The notes under the pieces are model-generated. The model saw nothing but the letters and a program-made list of their open reading frames with translations. It ran no database searches and was not told where the DNA came from. From an uncultured Enterobacteriaceae bacterium (GTDB lineage: Bacteria; Pseudomonadota; Gammaproteobacteria; Enterobacterales; Enterobacteriaceae), in assembly GCA_947631255.1 (NCBI GenBank), contig CANRKT010000011.1:1-64000 (forward strand): 64,000 nt of DNA, in the 5' to 3' direction. Below, piece by piece: positions 53,056 to 64,000 of the stretch; positions within the stretch are counted from its first letter, which is position 1, and each line of letters opens with the position of its first letter. The position numbers were made by a program, and so were the translations under genes.

Positions 53056-53988
53056 ATGCCGTTAGAAAGGATCGAAAAGAGTAGGATTCCGGCTATTACA
53101 CCAGTAACGGAAAGCCTTCAGCCTAACGCTCAAAAAATGAGTATGGAAAAACAGAGTTCGGTTCTGGATAAGCTCAGCGAGGTCAATCAACTAGGCGGCG
53201 ATGTTGAACGCAAAATCAATCGAATCACGCCTATAGACTACAACAGTTACCGTGCCGTAAAAAGCTTCAACTCGCGGGTGCGTTTTGTGGTCATGCATTA
53301 TACTGCAGCCGACTTCAAAACCTCAGCAGACCTCTTAACTCACGGAGCAGCCAGTGCACATTATCTGGTTCCCGACCCATCTGACCCGTCATATCTTGAA
53401 ACCGGCAATAAAGACGTAAAAATTTTTAACTTGGTTGATGAAAAAGACCGAGCCTGGCATGCAGGCGTCAGTTCCTGGCGAGGGCGTAACAATCTCAATG
53501 ACACCTCTATTGGTATAGAAATCGTTAATCAGGCTAAGGATGACGGGCAGGGCAATTTTGTTTTTCCTCCGTTTAACCCTCAGCAAATTTCTGCTGTTAA
53601 AGAACTCGCGGCCAATATCATCCAGCGTTATCCCGATATCAGTCCAGTTAACGTTGTCGCTCACTCAGATATCGCCCCAGGACGTAAGAGCGATCCGGGA
53701 GCTGCTTTTCCCTGGAAACAGCTTTCTGAGACAGGTATCGGGGCATGGTATGACGAAAGTACTAAAGAAAAATATATGGCGCAATTCGGCCAGCGAATAC
53801 CTGCCAACATTGACATTATTGGCAAGCTGAAAGCCTATGGTTACGATGTGGTGGGAGCTGAGCAGGCGGATGGTTTTAAAAATTTAGTGCGTGCTTTTCA
53901 GCTCCATTTCCGTCCTGCTAATTACAGCGGTGATATTGATGTCGAAACGGCAGCAGTCTTGTATGCTTTGGTTGAAAAATACCCTTAG
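53056..53988 (+). CDS. AmiD-like N-acetylmuramoyl-L-alanine amidase without signal peptide
   Basis: This 310-residue protein has an N-terminal polar region of about 70 residues of unknown function, without a signal peptide or lipobox. An Amidase_2 (zinc) domain (about 72-225) and a peptidoglycan-binding-like domain (about 235-310, MAQFGQRIPANIDIIGKLKA region to the end) follow. Zinc ligands are His81 (VVMHYT), His203 and Asp213 (VAHSDIAPGRKSDPG), with catalytic Glu155 (SIGIEI). The domain arrangement and the motif HYLVPDPSD resemble E. coli AmiD, an outer-membrane lipoprotein. Lacking a signal, this protein would stay in the cytoplasm, be exported by a specialised route, or act on imported fragments. 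Confidence 0.88.
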   Translation: MPLERIEKSRIPAITPVTESLQPNAQKMSMEKQSSVLDKLSEVNQLGGDVERKINRITPIDYNSYRAVKSFNSRVRFVVMHYTAADFKTSADLLTHGAASAHYLVPDPSDPSYLETGNKDVKIFNLVDEKDRAWHAGVSSWRGRNNLNDTSIGIEIVNQAKDDGQGNFVFPPFNPQQISAVKELAANIIQRYPDISPVNVVAHSDIAPGRKSDPGAAFPWKQLSETGIGAWYDESTKEKYMAQFGQRIPANIDIIGKLKAYGYDVVGAEQADGFKNLVRAFQLHFRPANYSGDIDVETAAVLYALVEKYP

Positions 53989-54063
53989 TCCGCTTATCTG
54001 GTGGTCAACACTTTTCTGTTTAAGTCATTAACAACGTAGTTCGTTAGTAATAGCATTGTTAAT

Positions 54064-54114
54064 CAGCTCCGAAAAGCGCATAGAATAGCGCGGTTCTTTT
54101 TAGCATCGGAGCTG
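54064..54114 (+). promoter_or_regulatory. Inverted repeat covering the pabA ribosome-binding site
   Basis: CAGCTCCGA (54064-54072) pairs perfectly with TCGGAGCTG (54106-54114). The right arm contains GGAG (54108-54111), the ribosome-binding site 5 bases before the pabA ATG. The 33-base loop holds a smaller GCGC/GCGC pair and a T run. It could reduce pabA translation or act as a transcript-end hairpin. Confidence 0.45.
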
Positions 54115-54116
54115 GC

Positions 54117-54680
54117 ATGTTATTGCTTATTGATAACTACGATTCATTTACCTGGAATCTCTATCAGTATTTTTGTGAGTTAGGGGCAGATGTTGTCGTT
54201 AAACGTAATGATGAGATAACGCTTTCGGAAATAGAGCAGCTTGCCCCACAAAGGCTGGTTATTTCTCCGGGGCCATGTACGCCCAATGAAGCGGGTATTT
54301 CACTGGCAGCAATCCGTCAATTTTCAGGGCAGATCCCTTTGCTGGGCGTTTGTCTGGGACACCAGGCAATAGCACAGGCTTTTGGTGCAACTATTGTGCG
54401 GGCTGGTCAGGTTATGCACGGTAAGACTTCAGATATCATGCATAATGAGAGTGGTGTCTTTCGAGAGTTGAAAAAACCTCTGACCGTCACGCGCTATCAC
54501 TCTTTGGTGATTGACCCGACGACACTCCCTGATGAGTTTGAGGTTACAGCATGGACAGACACGCATGAAATCATGGGCATTCGTCATCGTTCTTTAGCCG
54601 TTGAAGGGGTACAGTTTCATCCGGAAAGTATTCTGAGTGAACAAGGGCATGCTTTACTGGCTAATTTTCTTTTTGACTAA
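54117..54680 (+). CDS. pabA: Aminodeoxychorismate synthase glutaminase component
   Basis: This 187-residue class I glutamine amidotransferase gives ammonia to PabB for 4-aminobenzoate and folate synthesis. The triad is Cys in [15 protein letters not shown] and His/Glu in [13 protein letters not shown]. The oxyanion loop [11 protein letters not shown] is present. Same length as E. coli PabA. It is followed 88 bases later by argD, as in E. coli. Confidence 0.97.
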   Translation: MLLLIDNYDSFTWNLYQYFCELGADVVVKRNDEITLSEIEQLAPQRLVISPGPCTPNEAGISLAAIRQFSGQIPLLGVCLGHQAIAQAFGATIVRAGQVMHGKTSDIMHNESGVFRELKKPLTVTRYHSLVIDPTTLPDEFEVTAWTDTHEIMGIRHRSLAVEGVQFHPESILSEQGHALLANFLFD

Positions 54681-54741
54681 ATTCCCGCTTGCCTTATTTT
54701 GATTTTTTATTCATATTTCGTGATTATATTTTCAATTTTAA

Positions 54742-58079
<3,338 letters not shown>

Positions 58080-58140
58080 AGACAGTTAATATTTAGTAAG
58101 GGGAGGCGGATTGGGCAATATAGCGTCAGTTCTAAAGGTA

Positions 58141-58172
58141 AAGAGGTGTGCTGCCGTAGCAGTACACCTCTT
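58141..58172 (-). terminator. Hairpin after crp
   Basis: Fourteen-base stem AAGAGGTGTGCTGC / GCAGTACACCTCTT with one G-U pair and loop CGTA, 9 bases past the crp stop on the minus strand, followed by CTCTTTACCTTT. Confidence 0.8.
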
Positions 58173-58181
58173 CAAGACTCA

Positions 58182-58814
58182 TTAACGGGTACCATACACC
58201 ACGATGGTTTTACCGTGTGCGGAGATCAGGTTTTGATCTTCTAGCATTTTGAGAATACGACCAACCGTTTCTCGAGAACAGCCAACAATTTGACCAATCT
58301 CTTGACGTGTTATTTTAATCTGCATTCCGTCAGGGTGGGTCATCGCATCAGGTTGTTTAGCCAGGTTGAGCAGGGTCTGTGCGATACGCCCTGTTACATC
58401 AAGGAAGGCAAGGTTACCCACTTTTTCTGATGTCACCTGGAGGCGACTCGCCATCTGAGAAGAAAGTCTCATCAAAATATCTGGATTAACCTGGATTAGC
58501 TGACGGAATTTTTTATATGAAATTTCGGCAACTTCACAAGCACTTTTCGCCCGAACCCAAGCACTACGCTCCTGGCCTTCTTCGAACAAGCCAAGTTCAC
58601 CAATAAAATCACCCTGATTCAGGTAAGAAAGGATCATCTCTTTTCCTTCTTCATCCTTAATCAAAACGGCAACGGAGCCTTTGACAATATAATAAAGGGT
58701 CTCCGCTTTTTCCCCTTGGTGGATGAGCGTACTCTTGGATGGATATTTATGAATGTGGCAATGGGACAAGAACCATTCTAAAGTAGGGTCTGTTTGCGGT
58801 TTGCCAAGCACCAT
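58182..58814 (-). CDS. crp: cAMP receptor protein
   Basis: This 210-residue global regulator is almost identical to E. coli CRP. The cAMP pocket [18 protein letters not shown], the C helix [15 protein letters not shown] and the helix-turn-helix [20 protein letters not shown] are unchanged. I note Ser at positions where E. coli has Ala118 and Arg122 ([10 protein letters not shown] against LSAQMARRLQ). A weak CRP-like site AGTGA-N6-CTACA at 58886-58901 could serve autoregulation. In E. coli yhfA is the divergent neighbour; here it is missing. Confidence 0.99.
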   Translation of the reverse strand: MVLGKPQTDPTLEWFLSHCHIHKYPSKSTLIHQGEKAETLYYIVKGSVAVLIKDEEGKEMILSYLNQGDFIGELGLFEEGQERSAWVRAKSACEVAEISYKKFRQLIQVNPDILMRLSSQMASRLQVTSEKVGNLAFLDVTGRIAQTLLNLAKQPDAMTHPDGMQIKITRQEIGQIVGCSRETVGRILKMLEDQNLISAHGKTIVVYGTR

Positions 58815-59074
58815 GCGTGATTATCCTCTGTTATAAACTGGCAGCCAAAGACAAGGTAAAACAGCGCTATCTTTGACGTTGCAATAGTGAATCTTACTAC
58901 ATTCTAATTAGTCGTGGGCAGAGTTGTTATAGAGCCTGTAGTTAGTCATTTTGCTCTGCATACATATTTCACATCACTGTTTCTATGTAGCATCTACTGT
59001 GTTGTAACATAGCTTTTCACGAGTGTCTCCTATTGTCTCGTTTCAGCTTGACCTGTGTCGCCATATCTAGGACT

Positions 59075-59938
59075 TTATTTACTATTCTCTACCAGTTGCT
59101 GAACCAGTGGCGTCATAATTAACTCCATCGCCAGTCCCATTTTCCCACCAGGTACCACTATCGTATTGATATGTGAAATAAACGATCCCTGTAGCATCGT
59201 CAGCAAATACGGGAAGTCGATATTATCCAGACCACGGAAATGGATGACGACAAAACTTTCATCCATTGATGGAATGGCACGAGCGGCAAAGGGATTCGAG
59301 GTATCTACAGTAGGCACTCGCTGGAAGTTGATATGGGTTCGCGAGAACTGCGGGGTAATATAGTTGATATAATCTTCCATGGAACGTACCACAGAACCCA
59401 TTACCGCCTCACGAGAATGTCCGCGCTCACTGGTATCGCGCACCAGCTTCTGGATCCATTCCAGGTTAACAATCGGAACCACGCCCACCAGTAAGTCCAC
59501 ATACTCTGCCACTTTGTGCTGAGGGGTTTCTACTCCGCCATGCAGGCCTTCATAGAATAAGACATCACTGGCCTCCGGCAATGGCTGCCAGGGGGTAAAA
59601 GTACCGGGAACCTGATTCCAGGGTACCGCTTCGTCATAGGTATGCAAATACTTTCGTGATTTACCCTGACCTGTCTGGCCATAGTCTATAAAGGTCTGTT
59701 CCAGCAGTTTGAAGTCATTCGCCTCAGGACCAAAATAAGAAATATGCCTTCCGGAATCACGCGCTTTACGAATTGCCATATCCATCTCAGGACGCGTATA
59801 ACGATGAAAACTATCCCCTTCGACTTCTGCTGCACGTAAATTTAGCTGCTGGAAAATTTTTCGAAATGCCTGGCTGGTGGTGCTGGTTCCGGCACCGCTA
59901 GAACCTGTTACCGCAATAACCGGGTGTTTGACTGACAT
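59075..59938 (-). CDS. prkB: Phosphoribulokinase-like protein PrkB
   Basis: This 287-residue P-loop kinase of the phosphoribulokinase/uridine kinase family is close to E. coli PrkB (YhfF-region gene, 289). The Walker A is VTGSSGAGTSTTSQAF. The following EGDSFHRYTRPEMD, YFGPEANDFKLLE and FYEGLHGGVETPQHKVAEY are typical. Substrate and role in heterotrophic bacteria are unknown. It is upstream of crp on the same strand with a 260-base gap that in E. coli is occupied by yhfA. Confidence 0.93.
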   Translation of the reverse strand: MSVKHPVIAVTGSSGAGTSTTSQAFRKIFQQLNLRAAEVEGDSFHRYTRPEMDMAIRKARDSGRHISYFGPEANDFKLLEQTFIDYGQTGQGKSRKYLHTYDEAVPWNQVPGTFTPWQPLPEASDVLFYEGLHGGVETPQHKVAEYVDLLVGVVPIVNLEWIQKLVRDTSERGHSREAVMGSVVRSMEDYINYITPQFSRTHINFQRVPTVDTSNPFAARAIPSMDESFVVIHFRGLDNIDFPYLLTMLQGSFISHINTIVVPGGKMGLAMELIMTPLVQQLVENSK

Positions 59939-60046
59939 AAAAACTCCGTGGGTAAGCAGAGGAGGTATTACATTCGTGATACGTTAAGTTACCTCAGAGT
60001 ATCCCGAATGATGCAGGGATATATTGACCAGTTTAGCGTCATAATC

Positions 60047-60265
60047 TTAGCGTTGAAACTGCCCGCGCGGCATGATGTTGACAGTTTCGTGGAGTTCAGA
60101 CCATACCAGAACGGCTTCTCCACTCTGTAATTGTTTTTTCACATCACTCACTTTTTGTGTCAGAGTCCGTTCTTGCTCGCCATAATCGGTCCCTTCGCGT
60201 AATACAAAAGATTCTATCAGGCTGTCGAGAGTTTCAGGCGCTATCTCTTGCCAGGGAATAATCAT
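60047..60265 (-). CDS. yheU: UPF0270 protein YheU
   Basis: This 72-residue conserved protein starts [20 protein letters not shown] and has [13 protein letters not shown] and [16 protein letters not shown], all nearly as in E. coli YheU (72). Function unknown. The yheT stop is one base upstream, so the two form one unit. Confidence 0.94.
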   Translation of the reverse strand: MIIPWQEIAPETLDSLIESFVLREGTDYGEQERTLTQKVSDVKKQLQSGEAVLVWSELHETVNIMPRGQFQR

Positions 60266-60266
60266 C

Positions 60267-61283
60267 TTAGTTGTCCAAATAACGAGTTAACCAGTCAGGG
60301 ATCCGTTTTTCCAGCCACATCTGTGGGCGCAGCAGTGTGCCGCCAACAAAACCGACGTGTCCCCCATATTGGGTTAGCTGATAGTGAATATTTGCTGGCA
60401 GTAAATCTTTATCCGGGATCACATGATGATCCATAAAAGGGTCATCCTGTGCATGAATGATGAGGGCTGGGATACTGATATCCGGGAGCATCGGCATGGC
60501 GCTGCATTGACGGTAGTAGTCCAGTGCATCAGCGAAGCCGTGAATTTTTGAGGTGATCAGATCGTCGAAGTCGCGAATACATCGCAGACTTTTAAGCTGA
60601 CGAAGATCGATAGGTAATGTGCCTGGATAACTTTTGAGTTTTCGTGCGGCATTCTTTTTCAGTAAATTCAGCAAATAGTGCTGATAAATGCGCGAAACGC
60701 CTCGTTCCATATGATAGCAGGATTCTTCCAGCATTAAAGGTGCTGAAACCACGACGCCGGCTTTCAATGTGCAGTTTGGGCCTTGCTTAGCCATCAGGCA
60801 GGCTAACATATTGCCCCCTAAAGAAAAGCCTACTGCTGCGGTCGGCACCTCACCATAACGCTGATTGAGCCAGGAAAGAAAGTAGCTGCCATCTTCGATT
60901 TCACCGGAGTGATAAATACGCTCACTGCGATTGGGAACACCACTACAGCCGCGAAAGTGCATCACCACACCCAACCAGCCACGCTTTTTAGCTGCCTCTA
61001 TCAGGCCATGCGCGTAAGGGCTGTACAGACTTCCTTCGAGACCATGAAATACCACCAGTCGGGGCTTGTGCAACGCAGTTTGTGGATCTTCGCTCCAGGC
61101 GAGATCGACAAAGTCACCATCCGGCATATCCAGGCGTTGCCAGTGTGGGGTGAAGTTAAGACGTCGACGAATCAGACGCGGCAGCATGGTTTGCAGGTGA
61201 GGGTTACTCATGCCACGCATAGGAATAAAATCGTCGCCACCATCATGTTGAACGTTTAATTCTAAAGAACTTGTACTGGACAT
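60267..61283 (-). CDS. yheT: AB-hydrolase YheT
   Basis: This 338-residue alpha/beta hydrolase of the YheT/EMB8 group has [18 protein letters not shown], the nucleophile region [16 protein letters not shown] and the His in [24 protein letters not shown] holds the acid. Likely an esterase; substrate unknown. It has two residues fewer than E. coli. It lies immediately upstream of yheU. Confidence 0.94.
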   Translation of the reverse strand: MSSTSSLELNVQHDGGDDFIPMRGMSNPHLQTMLPRLIRRRLNFTPHWQRLDMPDGDFVDLAWSEDPQTALHKPRLVVFHGLEGSLYSPYAHGLIEAAKKRGWLGVVMHFRGCSGVPNRSERIYHSGEIEDGSYFLSWLNQRYGEVPTAAVGFSLGGNMLACLMAKQGPNCTLKAGVVVSAPLMLEESCYHMERGVSRIYQHYLLNLLKKNAARKLKSYPGTLPIDLRQLKSLRCIRDFDDLITSKIHGFADALDYYRQCSAMPMLPDISIPALIIHAQDDPFMDHHVIPDKDLLPANIHYQLTQYGGHVGFVGGTLLRPQMWLEKRIPDWLTRYLDN

Positions 61284-61344
61284 ATCACGCTGTTAGTTTC
61301 ATTTAATTCGCTAATGAGTTAACGGAGTGTGGATCACCCGCTTC

Positions 61345-61947
61345 ATGGACGTAACACTTTTTCTTTCTATGCTCGGTTTTCTCTGGGTTGCTGCTGTTAC
61401 GCCCGGACCTAATAATACGTTACTTACTGCTGCCGGCGCGAATTTTGGTTTTTTCCGCAGCCTGCCATTGATGACAGGCATTATGCTCGGCATGCAGTGT
61501 ATTTTTCTGCTCGTTGCTTTTGGGGTGGGCAGTTTACTTCTGCTTTATCCCGCGTTGCACCTTACTCTGAAAATAGCCGGGAGTGCCTATCTTTTATGGC
61601 TTTCCTGGAAAATTGCGACAGCAAAATACGCGCGTCTTGAGACTAATGTAACTGCCTCGAAACCGCTAGCTTTTTGGCAAGGTGGACTACTACAAATCAT
61701 CAACCCTAAGGCCTGGATAATGGCGCTGGGGGCTGTGGCGAGTTTTAGTTTAGCGGGTTCCGCCTACTTACCTTCAGTCGCGATGATAAGTGTTGGTATT
61801 GCGCTAGTGAATATCGTCGCCGGGATTATCTGGATCCTCTTTGGCAGCCTGATAGGACTGTTCCTGTGTAGCCAGCGGGCCTGGATGATATTTAATATCT
61901 TTATGGGTTTGCTCACAGCGGCCTGCGTATTACTCATCTGGCACTGA
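61345..61947 (+). CDS. LysE/RhtB-family exporter
   Basis: This protein of about 200 residues has six membrane helices. The family start is FLWVAAVTPGPNNTLLTAAG, with the TPGPN motif. The later GGLLQIINPKAWIMALGAVA holds the NPK motif. It should export an amino acid or similar solute; substrate unknown. The ATG at 61345 fits family starts (MDVTLF); a GTG at 61327 is possible but lies too close to GGAG. The gene is not between yheT and yheS in E. coli K-12. It is divergent from yheT and convergent with yheS. Confidence 0.9.
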   Translation: MDVTLFLSMLGFLWVAAVTPGPNNTLLTAAGANFGFFRSLPLMTGIMLGMQCIFLLVAFGVGSLLLLYPALHLTLKIAGSAYLLWLSWKIATAKYARLETNVTASKPLAFWQGGLLQIINPKAWIMALGAVASFSLAGSAYLPSVAMISVGIALVNIVAGIIWILFGSLIGLFLCSQRAWMIFNIFMGLLTAACVLLIWH

Positions 61948-61954
61948 GAAAGCA

Positions 61955-61978
61955 GGGGATAATCTTAAGATTATCCCC
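61955..61978. terminator. Perfect palindrome between the LysE-type gene and yheS
   Basis: GGGGATAATCTT / AAGATTATCCCC is a 24-base perfect palindrome (10-bp stem if a 4-base loop is allowed), between convergent genes ending at 61947 and 61986. It probably terminates both. Confidence 0.7.
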
Positions 61979-61985
61979 ACATCCC

Positions 61986-63890
61986 TTATTCACTCTGTAG
62001 CATTTGCTCTAGCTGTTCCTGAATCTCCAGCCAGTCCATCTCGCACTCTTCCAGCGATGATTTTGCTTTAGCCTGTTGCTTCAGGCATGCATTCATCTCG
62101 TCTTTACGGCTCTGACTGTAGATGTCACTGTCTGCTAACTTTGCTTCTGCTTCATTGAGCTCGGCCGTGAAGGTTTCCATCTGTTTTTCGAGCTGACTGA
62201 GCTTTTTACGCAAGGGTTGGGTTTGTACCCTGAGTTCTGCTTCGCGGCGCTTCTGGTCTTTACGCGCCAGCGCACGATTACCATTGTCTTTCGGCGACTC
62301 CGCTGGCTGACTTTCCTGTTTTTGGATAGTGCTCAGCCATTGCTGATAGTCTTCCATATCGCCGTCGAAAACATCAACTGCCCCGTCATGAACCAAATAG
62401 AGTTCATCTGTGGTTGAACGCAGTAAATGCCTGTCGTGCGAAACCACGACCAGAGCCCCTTCAAAGTCCATCAAGGCTTCTGTCAGTGCTTGGCGCATAT
62501 CAAGATCAAGGTGGTTGGTCGGTTCATCCAGCAGCAGCAAGTTCGGGCGCTGCCAGACCACCAGGGCTAATACCAGACGTGCTTTTTCACCGCCAGAGAA
62601 GCGGGCAGTATGCTCGGAGACTTTATCACCCTGGAAGCCAAATCCACCAAGATAATCACGCAGTTGTTGCTCTAACTCACGGGGGGCTAAACGCGCTAAA
62701 TGCTGAAGAGGTGACTCATCGGCTCGCAAGTACTCCAGCTGATGCTGAGCGAAATACCCGAGCTTAATGCCTTTTGCCAGGTTCATCTCGCCTTGTAAGG
62801 GCGGTAACTCACCAGCCAGTAGCTTAATCAGCGTTGATTTACCTGCACCGTTGCGGCCCAGTAAACCGATGCGTGAACCGGGGACCAGGTTTAATTTGAT
62901 GGCATTCAGAATAGTGCGGTCACCATAACCTGCGCTGACTTTATCCATACGCAGTAAGGGCGTTGGCAGGCTTTCAGGCGTCCGGAAACTGAACTGGAAT
63001 GGGTTATCAACCAGTGCCGGTGCGATGAGCTCCATTCGTTCGAGCATTTTAACGCGACTCTGTGCCTGCCTGGCCTTGGTCGCCTGGGCTTTAAAACGGT
63101 CAATATATTTCTGTAAATGTGCGACTTTGAGCTGCTGGTGTTCGTATTGCGACTGCTGTTGTGCCAGACGCGTAGAGCGTTGTAGCTCAAATGACGAGTA
63201 GTTACCGGTATATTCAAACATGGTTTGCTGTTCGATATGAATAATTTTGTCGACCACCGGGTCAAGAAAATCACGGTCATGGGAAATCAGAATCAATGTG
63301 CCCTGATAACTCTTCAACCAGCGTTCAAGCCAGATAACGGCATCTAAGTCGAGGTGGTTAGTCGGTTCATCCAGTAACAGCAAATCAGAGCGACAAACCA
63401 GCGCCTGAGCGAGGTTAAGACGCATACGCCAGCCACCGGAAAAGTCACTGACCGGACGCTCGAGCTGTTCATTACTGAACCCCAGCCCGTGCAACAAACT
63501 GGCTGCACGTGAACGTATCGTCCAGGCATCAGCCGCGTCGAGTTTCCCATGGATCACGGCAATGGCATGACCATCGTTACGAGCATTGGCTGACTCTAAT
63601 TCATTTTGCAGCTGTCTGTATTCCCGATCGCCGTCGATAACATACTCAATAGCCGGGGTTGCCAGCGCGGGTGTTTCCTGATTAACCCAGGCAAGTTGCC
63701 AGTTACCGGGATAATTTACACTTCCTCCATCGACGCTGATTTCATGTTTCAGCAGCGCTAGCAAGGTCGATTTTCCACAGCCGTTCTTGCCTACCAGGCC
63801 CACTTTTTGTCCTGGATTAATCGTGGCTGTTGCATTGTCCAGCAGGACACGAGTGCCACGACGAATTTGTAACGAAGAGATAACAATCAT
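61986..63890 (-). CDS. yheS: ABC-F family ATPase YheS
   Basis: This 634-residue soluble protein has two ABC domains and no membrane segment. Walker A motifs are GKNGCGKSTLLAL and GRNGAGKSTLIKL. Signatures are VSDFSGGWRMRLNLAQAL and ARFSGGEKARLVLALV. The linker with the P-site-tRNA interaction motif lies between (VAHLQKYIDRFKAQATKARQ), and a charged C-terminal coiled coil (about 545-634) follows. ABC-F proteins act on the ribosome; YheS in E. coli helps with stalled nascent chains. Three residues shorter than E. coli. Confidence 0.96.
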   Translation of the reverse strand: MIVISSLQIRRGTRVLLDNATATINPGQKVGLVGKNGCGKSTLLALLKHEISVDGGSVNYPGNWQLAWVNQETPALATPAIEYVIDGDREYRQLQNELESANARNDGHAIAVIHGKLDAADAWTIRSRAASLLHGLGFSNEQLERPVSDFSGGWRMRLNLAQALVCRSDLLLLDEPTNHLDLDAVIWLERWLKSYQGTLILISHDRDFLDPVVDKIIHIEQQTMFEYTGNYSSFELQRSTRLAQQQSQYEHQQLKVAHLQKYIDRFKAQATKARQAQSRVKMLERMELIAPALVDNPFQFSFRTPESLPTPLLRMDKVSAGYGDRTILNAIKLNLVPGSRIGLLGRNGAGKSTLIKLLAGELPPLQGEMNLAKGIKLGYFAQHQLEYLRADESPLQHLARLAPRELEQQLRDYLGGFGFQGDKVSEHTARFSGGEKARLVLALVVWQRPNLLLLDEPTNHLDLDMRQALTEALMDFEGALVVVSHDRHLLRSTTDELYLVHDGAVDVFDGDMEDYQQWLSTIQKQESQPAESPKDNGNRALARKDQKRREAELRVQTQPLRKKLSQLEKQMETFTAELNEAEAKLADSDIYSQSRKDEMNACLKQQAKAKSSLEECEMDWLEIQEQLEQMLQSE

Positions 63891-63970
63891 AACGCGCCGT
63901 CAGTTCAGAGTATGTTAAATTATTGGTCATTAGCATGCTGCATAAGTAGCAGGTCGGCTGCATGGTAGCT

Positions 63971-64000
63971 GAAAACAATGACAATGACGACGTCCTGGAG
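63971..64000 (+). CDS. Possible 5' end of a gene cut by the window edge
   Basis: An ATG at 63971 after AGCAGG (spacer about 12) opens a frame MVAENNDNDDVLE that is still open at the edge. It is divergent from yheS, where E. coli has kefG, but these residues do not resemble the KefG start. Too short to identify. Confidence 0.2.

Overview
The window is a chromosomal segment of an enterobacterium, most likely family Enterobacteriaceae. I could not fix the genus from sequence alone. Nearly every protein matches its Escherichia coli K-12 counterpart along its full length, as I remember those sequences. The gene order is that of the E. coli asd-glg-glp-feo-ompR-mrcA-aroKB-dam-cysG-crp-yheS neighbourhood, read in the opposite map direction. 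There are no rRNA genes, tRNA genes, CRISPR arrays, prophages or intact insertion sequences. || Layout: (1) 1-1685 is an accessory patch: the 3' part of a colicin-E-like DNase bacteriocin gene, its immunity gene, and a fragment of an IS256-type transposase that stops 2 bases short of the yhgN stop codon. (2) 1686-3590 holds yhgN and asd, divergent. (3) 4053-13499 is the glycogen cluster glgBXCAP. (4) 13551-17449 is glycerol-3-phosphate metabolism: glpEGR on the minus strand and glpD on the plus strand, with two abutting GlpR-like operators. (5) 17499-19648 holds nfuA, gntX and bioH. (6) 19701-20347 is an inserted hdeAB acid-chaperone pair. (7) 20598-23429 is feoABC, with Fur-like and FNR-like sites upstream. 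(8) 23929-30859 holds tex, greB, ompR-envZ and pckA. (9) 31151-36184 holds the yrfG-hslR-hslO run, igaA and nudE. (10) 36234-42369 is mrcA divergent from hofMNOPQ (DNA use as nutrient, type IV pilus-like). (11) 42683-48926 is aroK-aroB-damX-dam-rpe-gph-trpS. (12) 48975-52912 holds cysG, tsgA and ppiA, with no nirBDC. (13) 53056-53988 is an AmiD-like amidase without a signal peptide, where E. coli has yhfG-fic. (14) 54117-58814 holds pabA, argD, yhfK and crp. (15) 59075-63890 holds prkB, yheU, yheT, a LysE-family exporter and yheS. || Most of the window is core housekeeping. The unusual parts are: a DNase/immunity pair altered at known specificity-determining interface positions; a GlpG rhomboid in which the oxyanion-hole histidine is glutamine; hdeAB in a non-standard locus; the leaderless amidase, whose ribosome-binding site lies in the arm of a long two-part hairpin; a similar but weaker arrangement at pabA; and gene losses (nirBDC, yhfG-fic, yhfA) relative to E. 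coli. Comparisons with E. coli proteins rest on remembered reference sequences, not on searches.
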